64,000 bases of DNA. Origin: Streptomyces sp. HUAS MG91. GTDB taxonomy: Bacteria; Actinomycetota; Actinomycetes; Streptomycetales; Streptomycetaceae. The notes under the pieces are model-generated. The model saw nothing but the letters and a program-made list of their open reading frames with translations, was not told where the DNA came from and searched no databases. Each line of letters starts with the position of its first letter. Position 1 is the first letter of the stretch. The position numbers and the translations under genes were made by a program. The stretch spans positions 7,006,001-7,070,000 of the forward strand of contig NZ_CP159534.1 of NCBI RefSeq assembly GCF_040529335.1, read 5' to 3'. Shown piece by piece: positions 48,255-59,249 of the stretch.

Positions 48255-49907
48255 ATGCCTTCCCGCAATCTCGATCGCAGAGGGTTTCTCGGCGCCGCCG
48301 GTGCCGCCGGACTGACCGTCGCGGGCGGCGGCCTGCTCACCGCGTGCGGCGACGGCGGTGCGCAGGCGGGCGGAGCGGAGGCGTCCGCCAAAGTGAAGCT
48401 GCCCACGTACGTACCGGCGAAGGTGCCCGCCCCCGATCTCGCGGGCAACGCCCAGGGCCTGGACCCGGCCTATCTGCGTTACCCGAAGGACCTCGTCAAG
48501 AGCGTGACCAAGGCGCCGGGCGACGGCAGGGCGATCACCTGCCTGACCGAGACGTTCACGACTCCGGCGCCCGCGATGAACCGCAACGCGTACTGGCAGG
48601 AGCTGAACAAGCGCCTCGGCTCCGAGCTGCGCCTGACCATCGTCAACGGCCTCGGCGCGGACAGCGTCTACCGCGAGAAGTTCAACGCCACCATCGCGGG
48701 CGGCGACCTGCCGGACCTGATGTGGTTCCCGCCGAACCAGGGCCTGAAGAACGTCCCCGACCTGCTCCGCGCCAAGTTCCACGACCTCACCCCGTACCTC
48801 TCCGGCGACGCCGTCAAGAAGTACCCGAACCTCGCCAACATCCCCGAGTACGCCTGGAAGACCGCCGTCATCAACGGCCGGATCTGGGGCTACGCGGTGC
48901 CGTACGGCCGCATGGGCCAGGTGTACGTGGCCAACGAGGACTTCTGGAAGCCGGTCGGCGGCACCGACTTCGACAGCGCGCAGGACTTCTTCGACAAGGC
49001 GAAGGACCTCCTCGACACCAAGCGCAAGAAGTACGTCCTGGAACCGGCGTACGTGAACCACGCGCAGCAGTTCGCGTACTGGCACGGGGCGCCCAACGGC
49101 TGGCGGCTCGACGGCGGCAGGCTGACCCACTCGTTCGAGACGGACGAGTTCCTGGCCGGCATCGAGTTCGCCCTCAAGTGCCAGAAGGCACAGCTCTTCT
49201 GGCCGGACCCGAACCTCACCACCACCCTGGAGAAGATGGAGGGCGGCTTCCTCGGCATGCACGTGCAGTCCTTCCCCGGCTTCATCAACGACAGCACCAT
49301 GTACGACTGGCCGGAGAAGGTCGTCGTCCCCTTCGCCGCGGCGCCGGGCATCACCCCCACCTGGGCCTACGGCTACGGTTCCGTCGGCTTCACCGCGATC
49401 AACAACAACGTCCCCAAGTCCCGTATCCCCACGCTCCTCAAGGTGCTCGACTACCTCAGCGCTCCCATGGGCACCGAGGAGCGGCTCTTCCTGGACAACG
49501 GCATCGAGGGCACCCACCACACCCGCGCCAAGAGCGGCGACGTGATGCTGACGAAGAAGGGCAACGCCGAGGTGCTCACCACCAAGCAGGCCATCACCTT
49601 CTTCGGCAACGCCCCGGAGAGCCTGTACCTGCCGGACAAGCCCGACGTGACCCGGTCGATCCACGCGTCGCAGACGGAGCTGATGAAGTTGGCCCGCGTC
49701 GACCCCACGATCGGTTTCTTCTCGGACACCTTCGCGCAGAAGGGCGCGTCCGCGAAGGACGAGGTCAACACGGCCGTCAAGGACATCATCGCGGGCCGCA
49801 AGCCTCTTTCCTTCTTCCAGAAGGAAGTGCTGCCCAAGTGGCGGCGCACCGCGGGCGACGCCATGCGACACGAGTACGAGCAGGCCATCACGAAGGGCAC
49901 CAAGTGA
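48255..49907 (+). CDS. TAT-exported lipoprotein, extracellular solute-binding protein
   Basis: A 550-residue type 1 substrate-binding protein. The N-terminus has a twin-arginine motif (DRRGFLGAA) and a lipobox LLTAC with Cys31 as lipid attachment site, then a Gly/Ala linker. The mature part is the two-lobed fold (LTIVNGLGADSVYREKFNATIAGGDLPDLMWFPP is the first lobe start; TPTWAYGYGSVGFTAINN lies in the second). Large size and the LipO/YtcQ-like pattern indicate an oligosaccharide binder matched to LplB/YtcP permeases. It is anchored on the outer face of the membrane. AGGAGAACC precedes ATG 48255. Confidence 0.9.
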   Translation: MPSRNLDRRGFLGAAGAAGLTVAGGGLLTACGDGGAQAGGAEASAKVKLPTYVPAKVPAPDLAGNAQGLDPAYLRYPKDLVKSVTKAPGDGRAITCLTETFTTPAPAMNRNAYWQELNKRLGSELRLTIVNGLGADSVYREKFNATIAGGDLPDLMWFPPNQGLKNVPDLLRAKFHDLTPYLSGDAVKKYPNLANIPEYAWKTAVINGRIWGYAVPYGRMGQVYVANEDFWKPVGGTDFDSAQDFFDKAKDLLDTKRKKYVLEPAYVNHAQQFAYWHGAPNGWRLDGGRLTHSFETDEFLAGIEFALKCQKAQLFWPDPNLTTTLEKMEGGFLGMHVQSFPGFINDSTMYDWPEKVVVPFAAAPGITPTWAYGYGSVGFTAINNNVPKSRIPTLLKVLDYLSAPMGTEERLFLDNGIEGTHHTRAKSGDVMLTKKGNAEVLTTKQAITFFGNAPESLYLPDKPDVTRSIHASQTELMKLARVDPTIGFFSDTFAQKGASAKDEVNTAVKDIIAGRKPLSFFQKEVLPKWRRTAGDAMRHEYEQAITKGTK

Positions 49908-51085
49908 GCGACGACCTCCGTATCGGCGTCATCGGCCTCGGCCTGCGCCGCAACCTCGCGACCGCCGCCCACCGCCCCGGCCGGGGCTCGGTCGTGGCGG
50001 CCGCCGCCGACCTCGATCCGGCGGTCCGGGCCCAGGTCCCCGGCTGGTACGAAGGCGCCGTCGCCGTGGAGGACTACCGCACCCTCCTCGACAGCCCCGA
50101 CATCGACGCCGTCATCGTCGCCACCCCCGACGACACCCACGAGGCCATCGCCTGCGAGGCGCTGCGCGCGGGCAAGCCCGTCTACGTGGAGAAGCCGCTC
50201 GGCATCTCCGTCGAGAGCTGCGACACGATCCTGCGCACCGCGTACGAGACCGGCACCCGCCTCTACGTGGGCCACAACATGCGCCACATGGGCGTCGTGC
50301 GCACCATGCGCGACATCATCGCGCGGGGCGACATCGGCGAGCCGAAGACCGTCTGGGTACGGCACTTCGTCAGCTACGGCGGCGACTACTACTTCAAGGA
50401 CTGGCACGCCGACCGGCGCCGCACCACGGGCCTGCTGCTCCAGAAGGCCGCGCACGACATCGACGTCGTGCACTGGCTGGCCGGCGGCTACACCACCCGC
50501 GTCAACGCCCTCGGCGACCTGATGGTCTACGGCGACCTGCCGCGCCGGGCGCCGGACACCCCGCGCCCCGACGGCTGGCTGCGGGAGTTCGACTGGCCGC
50601 CCACCGCCCGCAAGGACCTGCACCACGTCGTCGACGTCGAGGACGTGTCGGTGATGAACATGCGGCTGGACAACGGCGTCATCGCCGCCTACCAGCAGTG
50701 CCACTTCAGCCCCGACTACTTCCGCAACTACACCGTCATCGGCACCGAGGGCCGCCTGGAGAACTTCGGCGACCGGCCCGGCGACGAGGTACGGGTCTGG
50801 AACACCGGCCCGAGCGGCTACCGCGCCGACGCCGACGTCGTCCACCGCGTCCCGGACGCCGCCGGCTCGCACGGCGGCGCCGACGAGAGCATCATCGGCG
50901 AGTTCTGCCGCTTCGCCCGCGACGGCGGCACCACCGACACCGACCCGGTGGCGGCCCGCATGAGCGTCGCCGCGGGCGCCCTGGCCACCCGCTCGCTGCG
51001 CGACGGCGGCACCCCGTACGACGTACCGCCGCTCGACCCGCGCCTGCGCGCCTACTTCGCGAACGGCCAGGTCTCCGGAGCCTGA
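49904..51085 (+). CDS. Gfo/Idh/MocA family oxidoreductase
   Basis: A 393-residue NAD(P)-dependent sugar oxidoreductase. The Rossmann start is RIGVIGLGLRRNLATAA and the E-K-P motif appears as KPVYVEKPLGISVESCD, where Lys is catalytic. The second domain has VRHFVSYGGDYYFKDWHADRRRTTGLLLQKAAHDIDVVHWL, with His/Asp expected at the active site. GTG 49904 overlaps the binding-protein stop, so it is translated with the transporter. It likely acts on the imported sugar or on a derived inositol or sugar acid. The exact substrate is unknown. Confidence 0.92.
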   Translation: MSDDLRIGVIGLGLRRNLATAAHRPGRGSVVAAAADLDPAVRAQVPGWYEGAVAVEDYRTLLDSPDIDAVIVATPDDTHEAIACEALRAGKPVYVEKPLGISVESCDTILRTAYETGTRLYVGHNMRHMGVVRTMRDIIARGDIGEPKTVWVRHFVSYGGDYYFKDWHADRRRTTGLLLQKAAHDIDVVHWLAGGYTTRVNALGDLMVYGDLPRRAPDTPRPDGWLREFDWPPTARKDLHHVVDVEDVSVMNMRLDNGVIAAYQQCHFSPDYFRNYTVIGTEGRLENFGDRPGDEVRVWNTGPSGYRADADVVHRVPDAAGSHGGADESIIGEFCRFARDGGTTDTDPVAARMSVAAGALATRSLRDGGTPYDVPPLDPRLRAYFANGQVSGA

Positions 51086-51105
51086 CGGCGGGACCGACCG
51101 GCAGG

Positions 51106-51139
51106 GGCCGGGCCCGGGTGTCGCCACCCGGGCCCGGCC
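51106..51139. terminator. Bidirectional terminator hairpin
   Basis: GGCCGGGCCCGGGTG (51106-51120) and CACCCGGGCCCGGCC (51125-51139) form a perfect 15-bp stem with a TCGC loop. It stands between the stops of the convergent oxidoreductase and subtilase genes and can end both transcripts. Confidence 0.85.
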
Positions 51140-51160
51140 TGTGTGCTGTGCAGCCGGCCG

Positions 51161-54100
51161 TCAGCGCAGCGCGTACGCCTTGCCGATCTCCTGGATCGTG
51201 CGGGTGCCGTGGGCGTCCCAGATCTCCGACTTCACCGCGACGTAGCCGTCGGTGGCGGCGAGCGCCGGGTGACGGTACGACACCGTGAACGAGTCCCGGT
51301 CGCTCCGCTTCACCTTCGCCGCGGTCCACGTCGTGCCGCCGTCGTAGCTGACGGAGACCTTCGCGCCGGAGACGGCAGTCGAGCCCGGCCACCCCTCGGC
51401 GCGCACCGCGTCCAGGGTGAAGCCGGAGGCGTGCCCCGCCCTGGCCCGGTTCAGCAGGTCGACCGGCATGTCGTACGACGGGGTGAGCGTGGGCAGCGCC
51501 GCGCAGTCGACCGTCACCGCCGCCCCGCATTCGGCCTGGCCCGCCGTGGGACGGGCCGAGGTGAAGCGGTAGTCGGTGCGGCTGGATGTGCCGTGCTCGA
51601 TGCGGACCGGCCAGGAGTCGTCCCACGACGTCTCCAGCACGAATCGGTAGTCCGCGGGCCGGTCCAGGCCCCAGTCGCCGTTCCCCACCTCGATGGGCTC
51701 ACCGTCCCGGTAGGCGTAGAGCCCCCATCCGTTGGAGACACCCGTGAGCCAGTGGTCGGGGTCGGAGTCGCCGCCGAAACTCGGGATCGGTGCCAGCTCG
51801 TCACCGGCCCGGCAGAAGGTGCACAGGCTGAACATCCCGTGCCGGCCCGGGGCCATCGCCGGAGCGAACCAGTTCTCCGACGTGGTCTTCCCCGGACGGT
51901 AGGACCGGGCCGGGCCCACCATCGCCACCGACATCAGCTCCCCGGGCGTGAACGTCTGCCCGTAGGTCACCGAGCTGTCCCGCGCGTACAGGTACTCGTC
52001 GCGCTCCACACCGCGCCGCACCCGCTCGGCGAACCGGGTCGAGGTGGGGAACCAGCGGTTCCACGAGTCGAGCATGTGGTGGCCGAGCACCTGTTTTCCG
52101 TCGGCGTGGATGGTGTTGCGCGCCTTCGCGAAGTCCCGCTTGCGGGCCACGACGGAGAGGTCGGAGGGGATGCCCTTGTCGAAGATCCACTGACCGGAGT
52201 AGGTGTACGCCGACTCCTTCGCGGCGCGCAGGTCGAGTGTGGTGGCGGTGCCCTTGGCGACCCGCTTGGCCAGGGCGACGGCAGCACGGTAGTCCGCGGC
52301 GAAGTACGGCACGGTGACGCCGTAGGCGGTCAGACTGTGCGCGCCCTCGTCGGCGGGGAGTACGACGACCAGCGCCGCCCCGGCGTCCTGGAGCGCGACG
52401 AGCCCACTCTGGAGGGAGTTCGGGTCGGTGTCGTGGTAGAGCGCCGCCTTGCCCTTGACGTCCACCCGGGCCAGGTCCGCCGCGGAGGCGGTGCCCGCGT
52501 CGACCACGGCCGCGGAGACAGCGCCCGCGTACCGCTGGTCGGAGGTGTCGGCCGGGTACTGCACGCCGAGCGGGAAGCCGTCCTTTCCGCCGACCGCCGC
52601 CGTGTACAGCGGGGCGCGGTCGCGGCGGAAGAACGACACCGCGCTCGTGCCGACGGCCGGCCGCTTCGACGGGATGGCGCCGTACCGCTGGTTGGACGAG
52701 GTCATGTCGCCCGAGACGCCGACGGTGGCGCCCTTGTTCCGCGCGTCGGCGCGGGTCGTCTCGTAGGAGAACGACGACGGCTCCAGCGGACGCTTCTCGT
52801 CGGTCGTCCGCACGGCGAAGTCCTTCGCCAGCTCGGCGTCGGCCGTGACCGTGGTCGCCCGGCCCGCCACCTCGACGTCGGAGAGGTTGAACAGGTCGCC
52901 GGCCTCCTGGGTGGGCCACAGGTTCGAGCCGTTCCAGCCGGTGACGACACCGCCGAGGACCCCGTACGAGCCGGCGGGCACCTGGAACTCCTCCCGGTTG
53001 CTGCCCTCGCTGTTGCGGAGCTCGAAGAAGTCGTTGTCGAGGCCCATCACGATGGTCGTCGCGGCGAAGGGGATGTCGCCGTGCCGGTCCTTGAGCGCCA
53101 CGCCGAGTGCGAAGCGCTCCACGTCGCGGGTGAAGCCGACCGCGGTGTGGGCGACCGTCGTGGTGCCGACGGTGGCGAGCACCCTGCCGGTGTAGGTGTC
53201 GGGGGTGGCCCCGGCCGGGTTCAGGGCGACGGTGACGTCGGCCGAACCGTGCGCGGGCACCGTGACCTCGGTGGCCGACAGACGCAGCGCGCCCTCGGCG
53301 AGGGGCTTGCCGCCGGACGCGCCGGTGACCTCCGGGCGCAGCGCGACCTTCGTGGCTTTGTCGGAGCGGTTGCTCAGGGTCAGGGTGCGGGGCTGCACGT
53401 CGTCGCCCGACGCGGAGTACAGGACCGTGCCGAAGTCGACCGTGCCGGTGATGTCCACGGCGGAGTCGAGACTGGCGTCGACCGCGGTCCGCCCGCTGCC
53501 CTGCTCGTAGGGCGTCAGGCCGGCCGCCTGCTCGGTGTGGGAGACCAGGGCCGCCTTGAGCTGCTCACCGGTCCAGTCGGGGTAGCGCTCCTTGAGCAGC
53601 GCCGCCGCGCCGGCCACGTGCGGGGTGGCCATCGACGTGCCGTTGGCGGACGTGTAGAAGTCGTCGACGACCGTGCCCATGGAGGTGCCCGCGGCGCGCG
53701 CGGCGACGATGCCGACGCCCGGCGCGGTCAGATCGGGCTTGATGCCGTTGTCACCGAGCCGGGGGCCCCGGCTGGAGAACTCCGCGATCCGGTCCGACTT
53801 GTCGACCGCGCCGACGGTGAGCGCCGACTCGGCGATGCCGGGGCTGCCCAGGGTCGACCTGCCGGGTCCCTCGTTGCCCGCGGCGATCACGAACAGCGTG
53901 TCGCTGTCGGCGCTGAGCCGGTCCACGGCCTGCTGGGAGAGGTCGCCGCCGGCCGTGGCGGGGGAGCCGAGGCTCATGCTGACGATGTCCGCGCCCTGCT
54001 CGACGGCCCACTCCATGCCGGCGATGACCTGGGACGTCGGCCCTGACCCGCCGTCATCGAGGACCTTGCCGATCATCAGTCGCGCGCCCGGGGCGACGCC

Positions 54101-55030
54101 CTTGAGCCGGCCGCCGGACGCCGCGCCGGTGCCCGCCACGGTCGAGGCCACGTGGGTGCCGTGGCCGTGACCGTCCTTGACCGAGTCGACGCCCGGTACG
54201 AAGCTCTTGGTCGCGCCGATCCGGCCCTTGAGGTCGGGATGGGTGGTGTCCGCGCCGGTGTCCAGGACGGCGACCTCGGTGCCCTTGCCGTCGAGTCCCG
54301 CCGCCCAGGCGGCAGGCGCGCCTATCTGCGGCACGCTCTTGTCGAGCGAGACCTTCGCGACGCCGTCGTACCAGAGCTTGGCGACCGGACCCGTGGCCGC
54401 CGAGGACTTCGCGGCGGACCCCTTCCCGGCCGTGCCCAACTGCGGGCCGACACTGCGCCAGAAGTCGCCAGCGCCCTTCTTGTCGACCTTCACCGCCGCC
54501 ATGTCGAGCCGGTCGAGGACGGCGCCGGGCCTGCCGGACGGCAGGTGGTCGGCCCGTCGGGTGAGGGTGGACCGGGACGCCTTGTCCGCGTACTCGACGA
54601 CGACCGGGACGCGGGCCGCCTTGCCGTCGGCCTGGCCGTCGGCGAGCAGCCGGGTCACGTTGAACAGCGTCCGGTCGAGCGACTTCGCGGCGAGAGGGGC
54701 CACGGCGTCGGACGGGAAGACGAACAGATCGCCGTCGGGGGTGGTGACGGTCTGGAAGGTCTTCGACGCGCCGGGCGCGGCCGCCACGTCGACCGAGCGC
54801 TTTCCGTCGGCGCGCGTGGTCACGGTCACCGTGTCGCCGGTGACCAGGGTGACGGAGGACGAGGACTGCTTCTTCAGCGCCGCGGGGACGGCCGCGGCGG
54901 GGGAGTCCGGGCCGGTGGCGGACGGGGTGGCGCCCGCCGCGGGCAGCCCCGACAGCATCGTGACGACGGCGCTCGCCGCGGCGGCGACGACCAGACGTCT
55001 TCGGGATCTTCCGCGTGAGGATTCTGGCAT
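51161..55030 (-). CDS. Secreted S8 family subtilisin-like serine peptidase, 1289 residues
   Basis: ATG 55030 follows GGAGAGG. A Sec signal peptide (RGRSRRRLVVAAAASAVVTMLSGLPAAGA) is followed by a propeptide-like region and the S8 catalytic domain: Asp in VAVLDTGADTTHPDL (about residue 257), His in DGHGHGTHVAST (about 292), Asn of the oxyanion hole in FVIAAGNEGPG, and Ser in NGTSMATPHVAG (about 465). The following 800 residues include beta-sandwich (fibronectin-like) domains, a PA-domain-like segment (ALYHDTDPNSLQSGLVALQDAGAALVVVLP) and a C-terminal domain. The architecture matches large Streptomyces extracellular subtilases used in protein scavenging. A TrmB/LuxR-type regulator lies just upstream on the same strand. 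Confidence 0.93.
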   Translation of the reverse strand: MPESSRGRSRRRLVVAAAASAVVTMLSGLPAAGATPSATGPDSPAAAVPAALKKQSSSSVTLVTGDTVTVTTRADGKRSVDVAAAPGASKTFQTVTTPDGDLFVFPSDAVAPLAAKSLDRTLFNVTRLLADGQADGKAARVPVVVEYADKASRSTLTRRADHLPSGRPGAVLDRLDMAAVKVDKKGAGDFWRSVGPQLGTAGKGSAAKSSAATGPVAKLWYDGVAKVSLDKSVPQIGAPAAWAAGLDGKGTEVAVLDTGADTTHPDLKGRIGATKSFVPGVDSVKDGHGHGTHVASTVAGTGAASGGRLKGVAPGARLMIGKVLDDGGSGPTSQVIAGMEWAVEQGADIVSMSLGSPATAGGDLSQQAVDRLSADSDTLFVIAAGNEGPGRSTLGSPGIAESALTVGAVDKSDRIAEFSSRGPRLGDNGIKPDLTAPGVGIVAARAAGTSMGTVVDDFYTSANGTSMATPHVAGAAALLKERYPDWTGEQLKAALVSHTEQAAGLTPYEQGSGRTAVDASLDSAVDITGTVDFGTVLYSASGDDVQPRTLTLSNRSDKATKVALRPEVTGASGGKPLAEGALRLSATEVTVPAHGSADVTVALNPAGATPDTYTGRVLATVGTTTVAHTAVGFTRDVERFALGVALKDRHGDIPFAATTIVMGLDNDFFELRNSEGSNREEFQVPAGSYGVLGGVVTGWNGSNLWPTQEAGDLFNLSDVEVAGRATTVTADAELAKDFAVRTTDEKRPLEPSSFSYETTRADARNKGATVGVSGDMTSSNQRYGAIPSKRPAVGTSAVSFFRRDRAPLYTAAVGGKDGFPLGVQYPADTSDQRYAGAVSAAVVDAGTASAADLARVDVKGKAALYHDTDPNSLQSGLVALQDAGAALVVVLPADEGAHSLTAYGVTVPYFAADYRAAVALAKRVAKGTATTLDLRAAKESAYTYSGQWIFDKGIPSDLSVVARKRDFAKARNTIHADGKQVLGHHMLDSWNRWFPTSTRFAERVRRGVERDEYLYARDSSVTYGQTFTPGELMSVAMVGPARSYRPGKTTSENWFAPAMAPGRHGMFSLCTFCRAGDELAPIPSFGGDSDPDHWLTGVSNGWGLYAYRDGEPIEVGNGDWGLDRPADYRFVLETSWDDSWPVRIEHGTSSRTDYRFTSARPTAGQAECGAAVTVDCAALPTLTPSYDMPVDLLNRARAGHASGFTLDAVRAEGWPGSTAVSGAKVSVSYDGGTTWTAAKVKRSDRDSFTVSYRHPALAATDGYVAVKSEIWDAHGTRTIQEIGKAYALR

Positions 55031-55184
55031 GAACCTCTCCTGGCTGGTGAGCTGGACGGATCGGAACACCGGAGCATGGGTGAGCCGCACGGGACGGACG
55101 GAGATGGTCCGTCCCGTGTTGATCACCGGGGGGTACGGGTCGAAAGCTATCCGTGATGCGGGTGGTGGAAAAAGAGCGGGATGC

Positions 55185-55198
55185 GGCGCACTTGCGCC
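55185..55198. promoter_or_regulatory. 14-bp palindrome between the subtilase and regulator genes
   Basis: GGCGCA-CT-TGCGCC is a perfect inverted repeat, 155-168 bases before the subtilase start and within the 223-bp gap after the regulator gene. It could be the operator of the regulator. A relatively AT-rich stretch containing CTTTTTCCACC (minus strand) lies next to it. Confidence 0.35.
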
Positions 55199-55253
55199 AA
55201 CGGCACCAAAGAGACAGCCGGTTCGGGACGGCTCTCGCCTCCTCCGGCGGAGG

Positions 55254-56240
55254 TCAGCCGCCGTTCGGGACCGGGGCCGCCGCGGGCCCCAGCCAGCCGC
55301 GGCGCGCCGCGTACCAGCCGAGCTGCATCCGCGTGACCGCCCCCGCCCGGTCCATCAGGCCCCGCGCCCGGCGCAGCACCGTCCGCCGCCCGATCCCCAG
55401 ATGCCGGGCGACCGCCTCGTCGGTCAGCCCGCTGAGCAGCAGGGTCAGCAGCCGGGTGTCCTCCGCGTCCAGCGGGTCGGGGGCCGTGTCGCTCACCGCG
55501 GCGAGCGGCACACTGTCGTCGAAGATCCGCTCGAACAGTTCGAGGAGCCCGGTGAGCAGCGGACTCGGCCGGATGATGCCGGTGGCGCTCGGCCAGGTGC
55601 CCGCCTCGCTCAGCGCGGGCAGGATCGCCACCTCCCGGTCGACGATCATCATCTTCATCGGCAGACGCGCCGTCACCCGGGCCTGCTCACCGGCCCGGAG
55701 ACACCGATCGATGCGCTCCATGGCGCCGGGGAAGTCGACGGCCTCCCGGTCGTAGAGCACGCGGTAGACGACACCGGCGGCCATCTTCTCCATCTGGAGC
55801 GTGTTGTCCACCGAGAAGTAGGGCGGCGTGTCGAAGATCAGGACCTCGGTGCGGGACCGCCGCACGATCTGCTCGACGCGGAGGGCGAGCGCGTCCTTCG
55901 GCACGTGCTCGATCGCCACCGGTCCGGCCGTTCTGCGGTTCTCGACGTGGTACTCCCGCGCGAGCCTGACCATCGCGGCCCGTGCCTGGAGAAGCTCCTG
56001 CATCCGGTGGGCGAGCAGCAACTCGCCCGCGCTGTCCGGGGGTTGCGCGACGGCCGGGCCGTCGGGTCCGCCCTCCCGGACCGACAGGCCCCGGGAGACG
56101 AGGCCGGCGAGGGCGGCCTCGACCCGCTTGGCCGACAGGCCGGTGCGGCGGGCCAACTCCCCTGGTCCGCCCGGCCCTTCGCGGACCATCTCCATGTACG
56201 TGACCGTCTCGTCGCCGCTCAGGCCCAGCGCCTCCAGCAC
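55254..56240 (-). CDS. TrmB/LuxR-type helix-turn-helix transcriptional regulator
   Basis: A 328-residue regulator of a family often next to extracellular subtilases in Streptomyces. The N-terminus is a winged-helix TrmB-type domain (LGLSGDETVTYMEMVREGPGGPGELARRTGLSAKRVEAALAGLVSRGL), the middle (about 110-250) a PLD-like sensor fold (LIFDTPPYFSVDNTLQMEKMAAGVVYRVLYDREAV, MIVDREVAILPAL), and the C-terminus a LuxR-type HTH (LLTLLLSGLTDEAVARHLGIGRRTVLRRARGLMDRAG). GTG 56240 follows GGGGAG. Being directly upstream of the subtilase gene, it is a good candidate for its regulator. Confidence 0.9.
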   Translation of the reverse strand: MLEALGLSGDETVTYMEMVREGPGGPGELARRTGLSAKRVEAALAGLVSRGLSVREGGPDGPAVAQPPDSAGELLLAHRMQELLQARAAMVRLAREYHVENRRTAGPVAIEHVPKDALALRVEQIVRRSRTEVLIFDTPPYFSVDNTLQMEKMAAGVVYRVLYDREAVDFPGAMERIDRCLRAGEQARVTARLPMKMMIVDREVAILPALSEAGTWPSATGIIRPSPLLTGLLELFERIFDDSVPLAAVSDTAPDPLDAEDTRLLTLLLSGLTDEAVARHLGIGRRTVLRRARGLMDRAGAVTRMQLGWYAARRGWLGPAAAPVPNGG

Positions 56241-56359
56241 CCGAACTCCCCTCCCCCTCCGTCCCCGTGACCCCGGTCCCCGTAGGGGAGATGATGATCA
56301 GTCGCGGGCCGGGTGACAAGAGCGGCTCGTTCGCCGGGGACCGGTCGGCCGCCCAGCCC

Positions 56360-56380
56360 CTTGACATAGGCCCGCTCAAG
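56360..56380. promoter_or_regulatory. HAIR-like (HspR) operator overlapping the dnaK promoter
   Basis: CTTGACA-N7-GCTCAAG matches the HspR-associated inverted repeat CTTGAGT-N7-ACTCAAG at 11 of 14 arm positions with the exact 7-base spacing. It overlaps a TTGACA -35 hexamer at 56361-56366 and lies 58-78 bases upstream of the dnaK start. HspR represses heat-shock operons in Streptomyces. Confidence 0.6.
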
Positions 56381-56437
56381 TTTTGTGCTGAGTAGCAGGA
56401 CAATGTGAGCGGGCCACTCAGGGGCAGGAGGCGCGTC

Positions 56438-58303
<1,866 letters not shown>

Positions 58304-58361
58304 GGTCCCGCCGTCGGGTGCGGACCGTCCGCGGCTGCTCGCGCGGTTCCCGGCGGAGCCC

Positions 58362-59222
58362 CTACAGCTCGGCGCGCATCTTGCGCAGGATCTCCAGCGT
58401 CCGTTCCGCGCTCGCCGCCTGGGCCGCCAGGTGGTCCAGGACCTCCAGGTGCATGCCGACCTCGTCGCGGGCGTCCAGGTACAGGGCGCCGGTCACGTAC
58501 TCGCTGTAGACCATGTCGGGCAGCTCGCGGACCGGGAAGCGGAACAGGGTGAACGGGCCGAACGTCGCCGGGTGCGGCCCCGTCGCGAACTCGGCGACCT
58601 GGAGCGTCACATGGGGCAGCCGCGCCGTCTCGATCAGGTGGTCCAGCTGGCCGCGCAGCAGCGCCGTGTCGCCGGGCGGGCGGCGCAGCGCCGTCTCGTC
58701 CATCACGACCCACAGGTGCGGGGCGTCCTCGCGGGTCAGCAGCGACTGGCGGGCCAGGCGCAGCGACACGTGCCGGTCGATGTCGGCCGGAGTGGAGCGG
58801 CCCACCGTGCCGGCGTCGAAGACCGCCCGCGCGTACTCCTCGGTCTGCAACAGGCCCGGCACGAAGTGCGGCTCGTAGGAGCGGATCATCTCGGCCGCGC
58901 CCTCAAGACTGACGTACAGGCTGAACCAGTCCGGCAGGACGTCGTGGAAGCGCTGCCACCAGCCGGGCAGATTCGCCTCCTCGGCGAGCGCCACGAACGC
59001 CTCGATCTCCTGCTCGGGAACCCCGTACAGCTCGAGGAGCATCTGCACGTACGGGATCTTCAGCGCGACCTCGGCGGTCTCCATCCGGCGGATCGTCGCC
59101 GCGGTGACCCGCAGCGCACCCGCCGCCTCGTCCCGCTTGAGACCCACCGCCTCCCGCAGGTCGCGCAGGCGCCTGCCGAGGACGACCTGGCCCACGGTGG
59201 GGGCGGGCCGACGTTCACTCAC
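58362..59222 (-). CDS. Scr1 family transcriptional regulator (HTH + DUF5753)
   Basis: A 286-residue protein. The N-terminal helix-turn-helix (LGRRLRDLREAVGLKRDEAAGALRVTAATIRRMETAEVALKIPY) is followed by the DUF5753 ligand-like domain (IRSYEPHFVPGLLQTEEYARAVFDAG; LPHVTLQVAEFATGPHPATFGPFTLFRFP; VVYSEYVTGALYLD-like end). In Streptomyces such genes usually sit directly beside a small DUF397 partner gene; none is present here. GTG 59222 overlaps no other gene, with AGGGGAGA-like sequence weak upstream. It is convergent with dnaK. Confidence 0.9.
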   Translation of the reverse strand: MSERRPAPTVGQVVLGRRLRDLREAVGLKRDEAAGALRVTAATIRRMETAEVALKIPYVQMLLELYGVPEQEIEAFVALAEEANLPGWWQRFHDVLPDWFSLYVSLEGAAEMIRSYEPHFVPGLLQTEEYARAVFDAGTVGRSTPADIDRHVSLRLARQSLLTREDAPHLWVVMDETALRRPPGDTALLRGQLDHLIETARLPHVTLQVAEFATGPHPATFGPFTLFRFPVRELPDMVYSEYVTGALYLDARDEVGMHLEVLDHLAAQAASAERTLEILRKMRAEL

Positions 59223-59249
59223 CTCTCCACGCCCCCAAGGAATCAGGAA

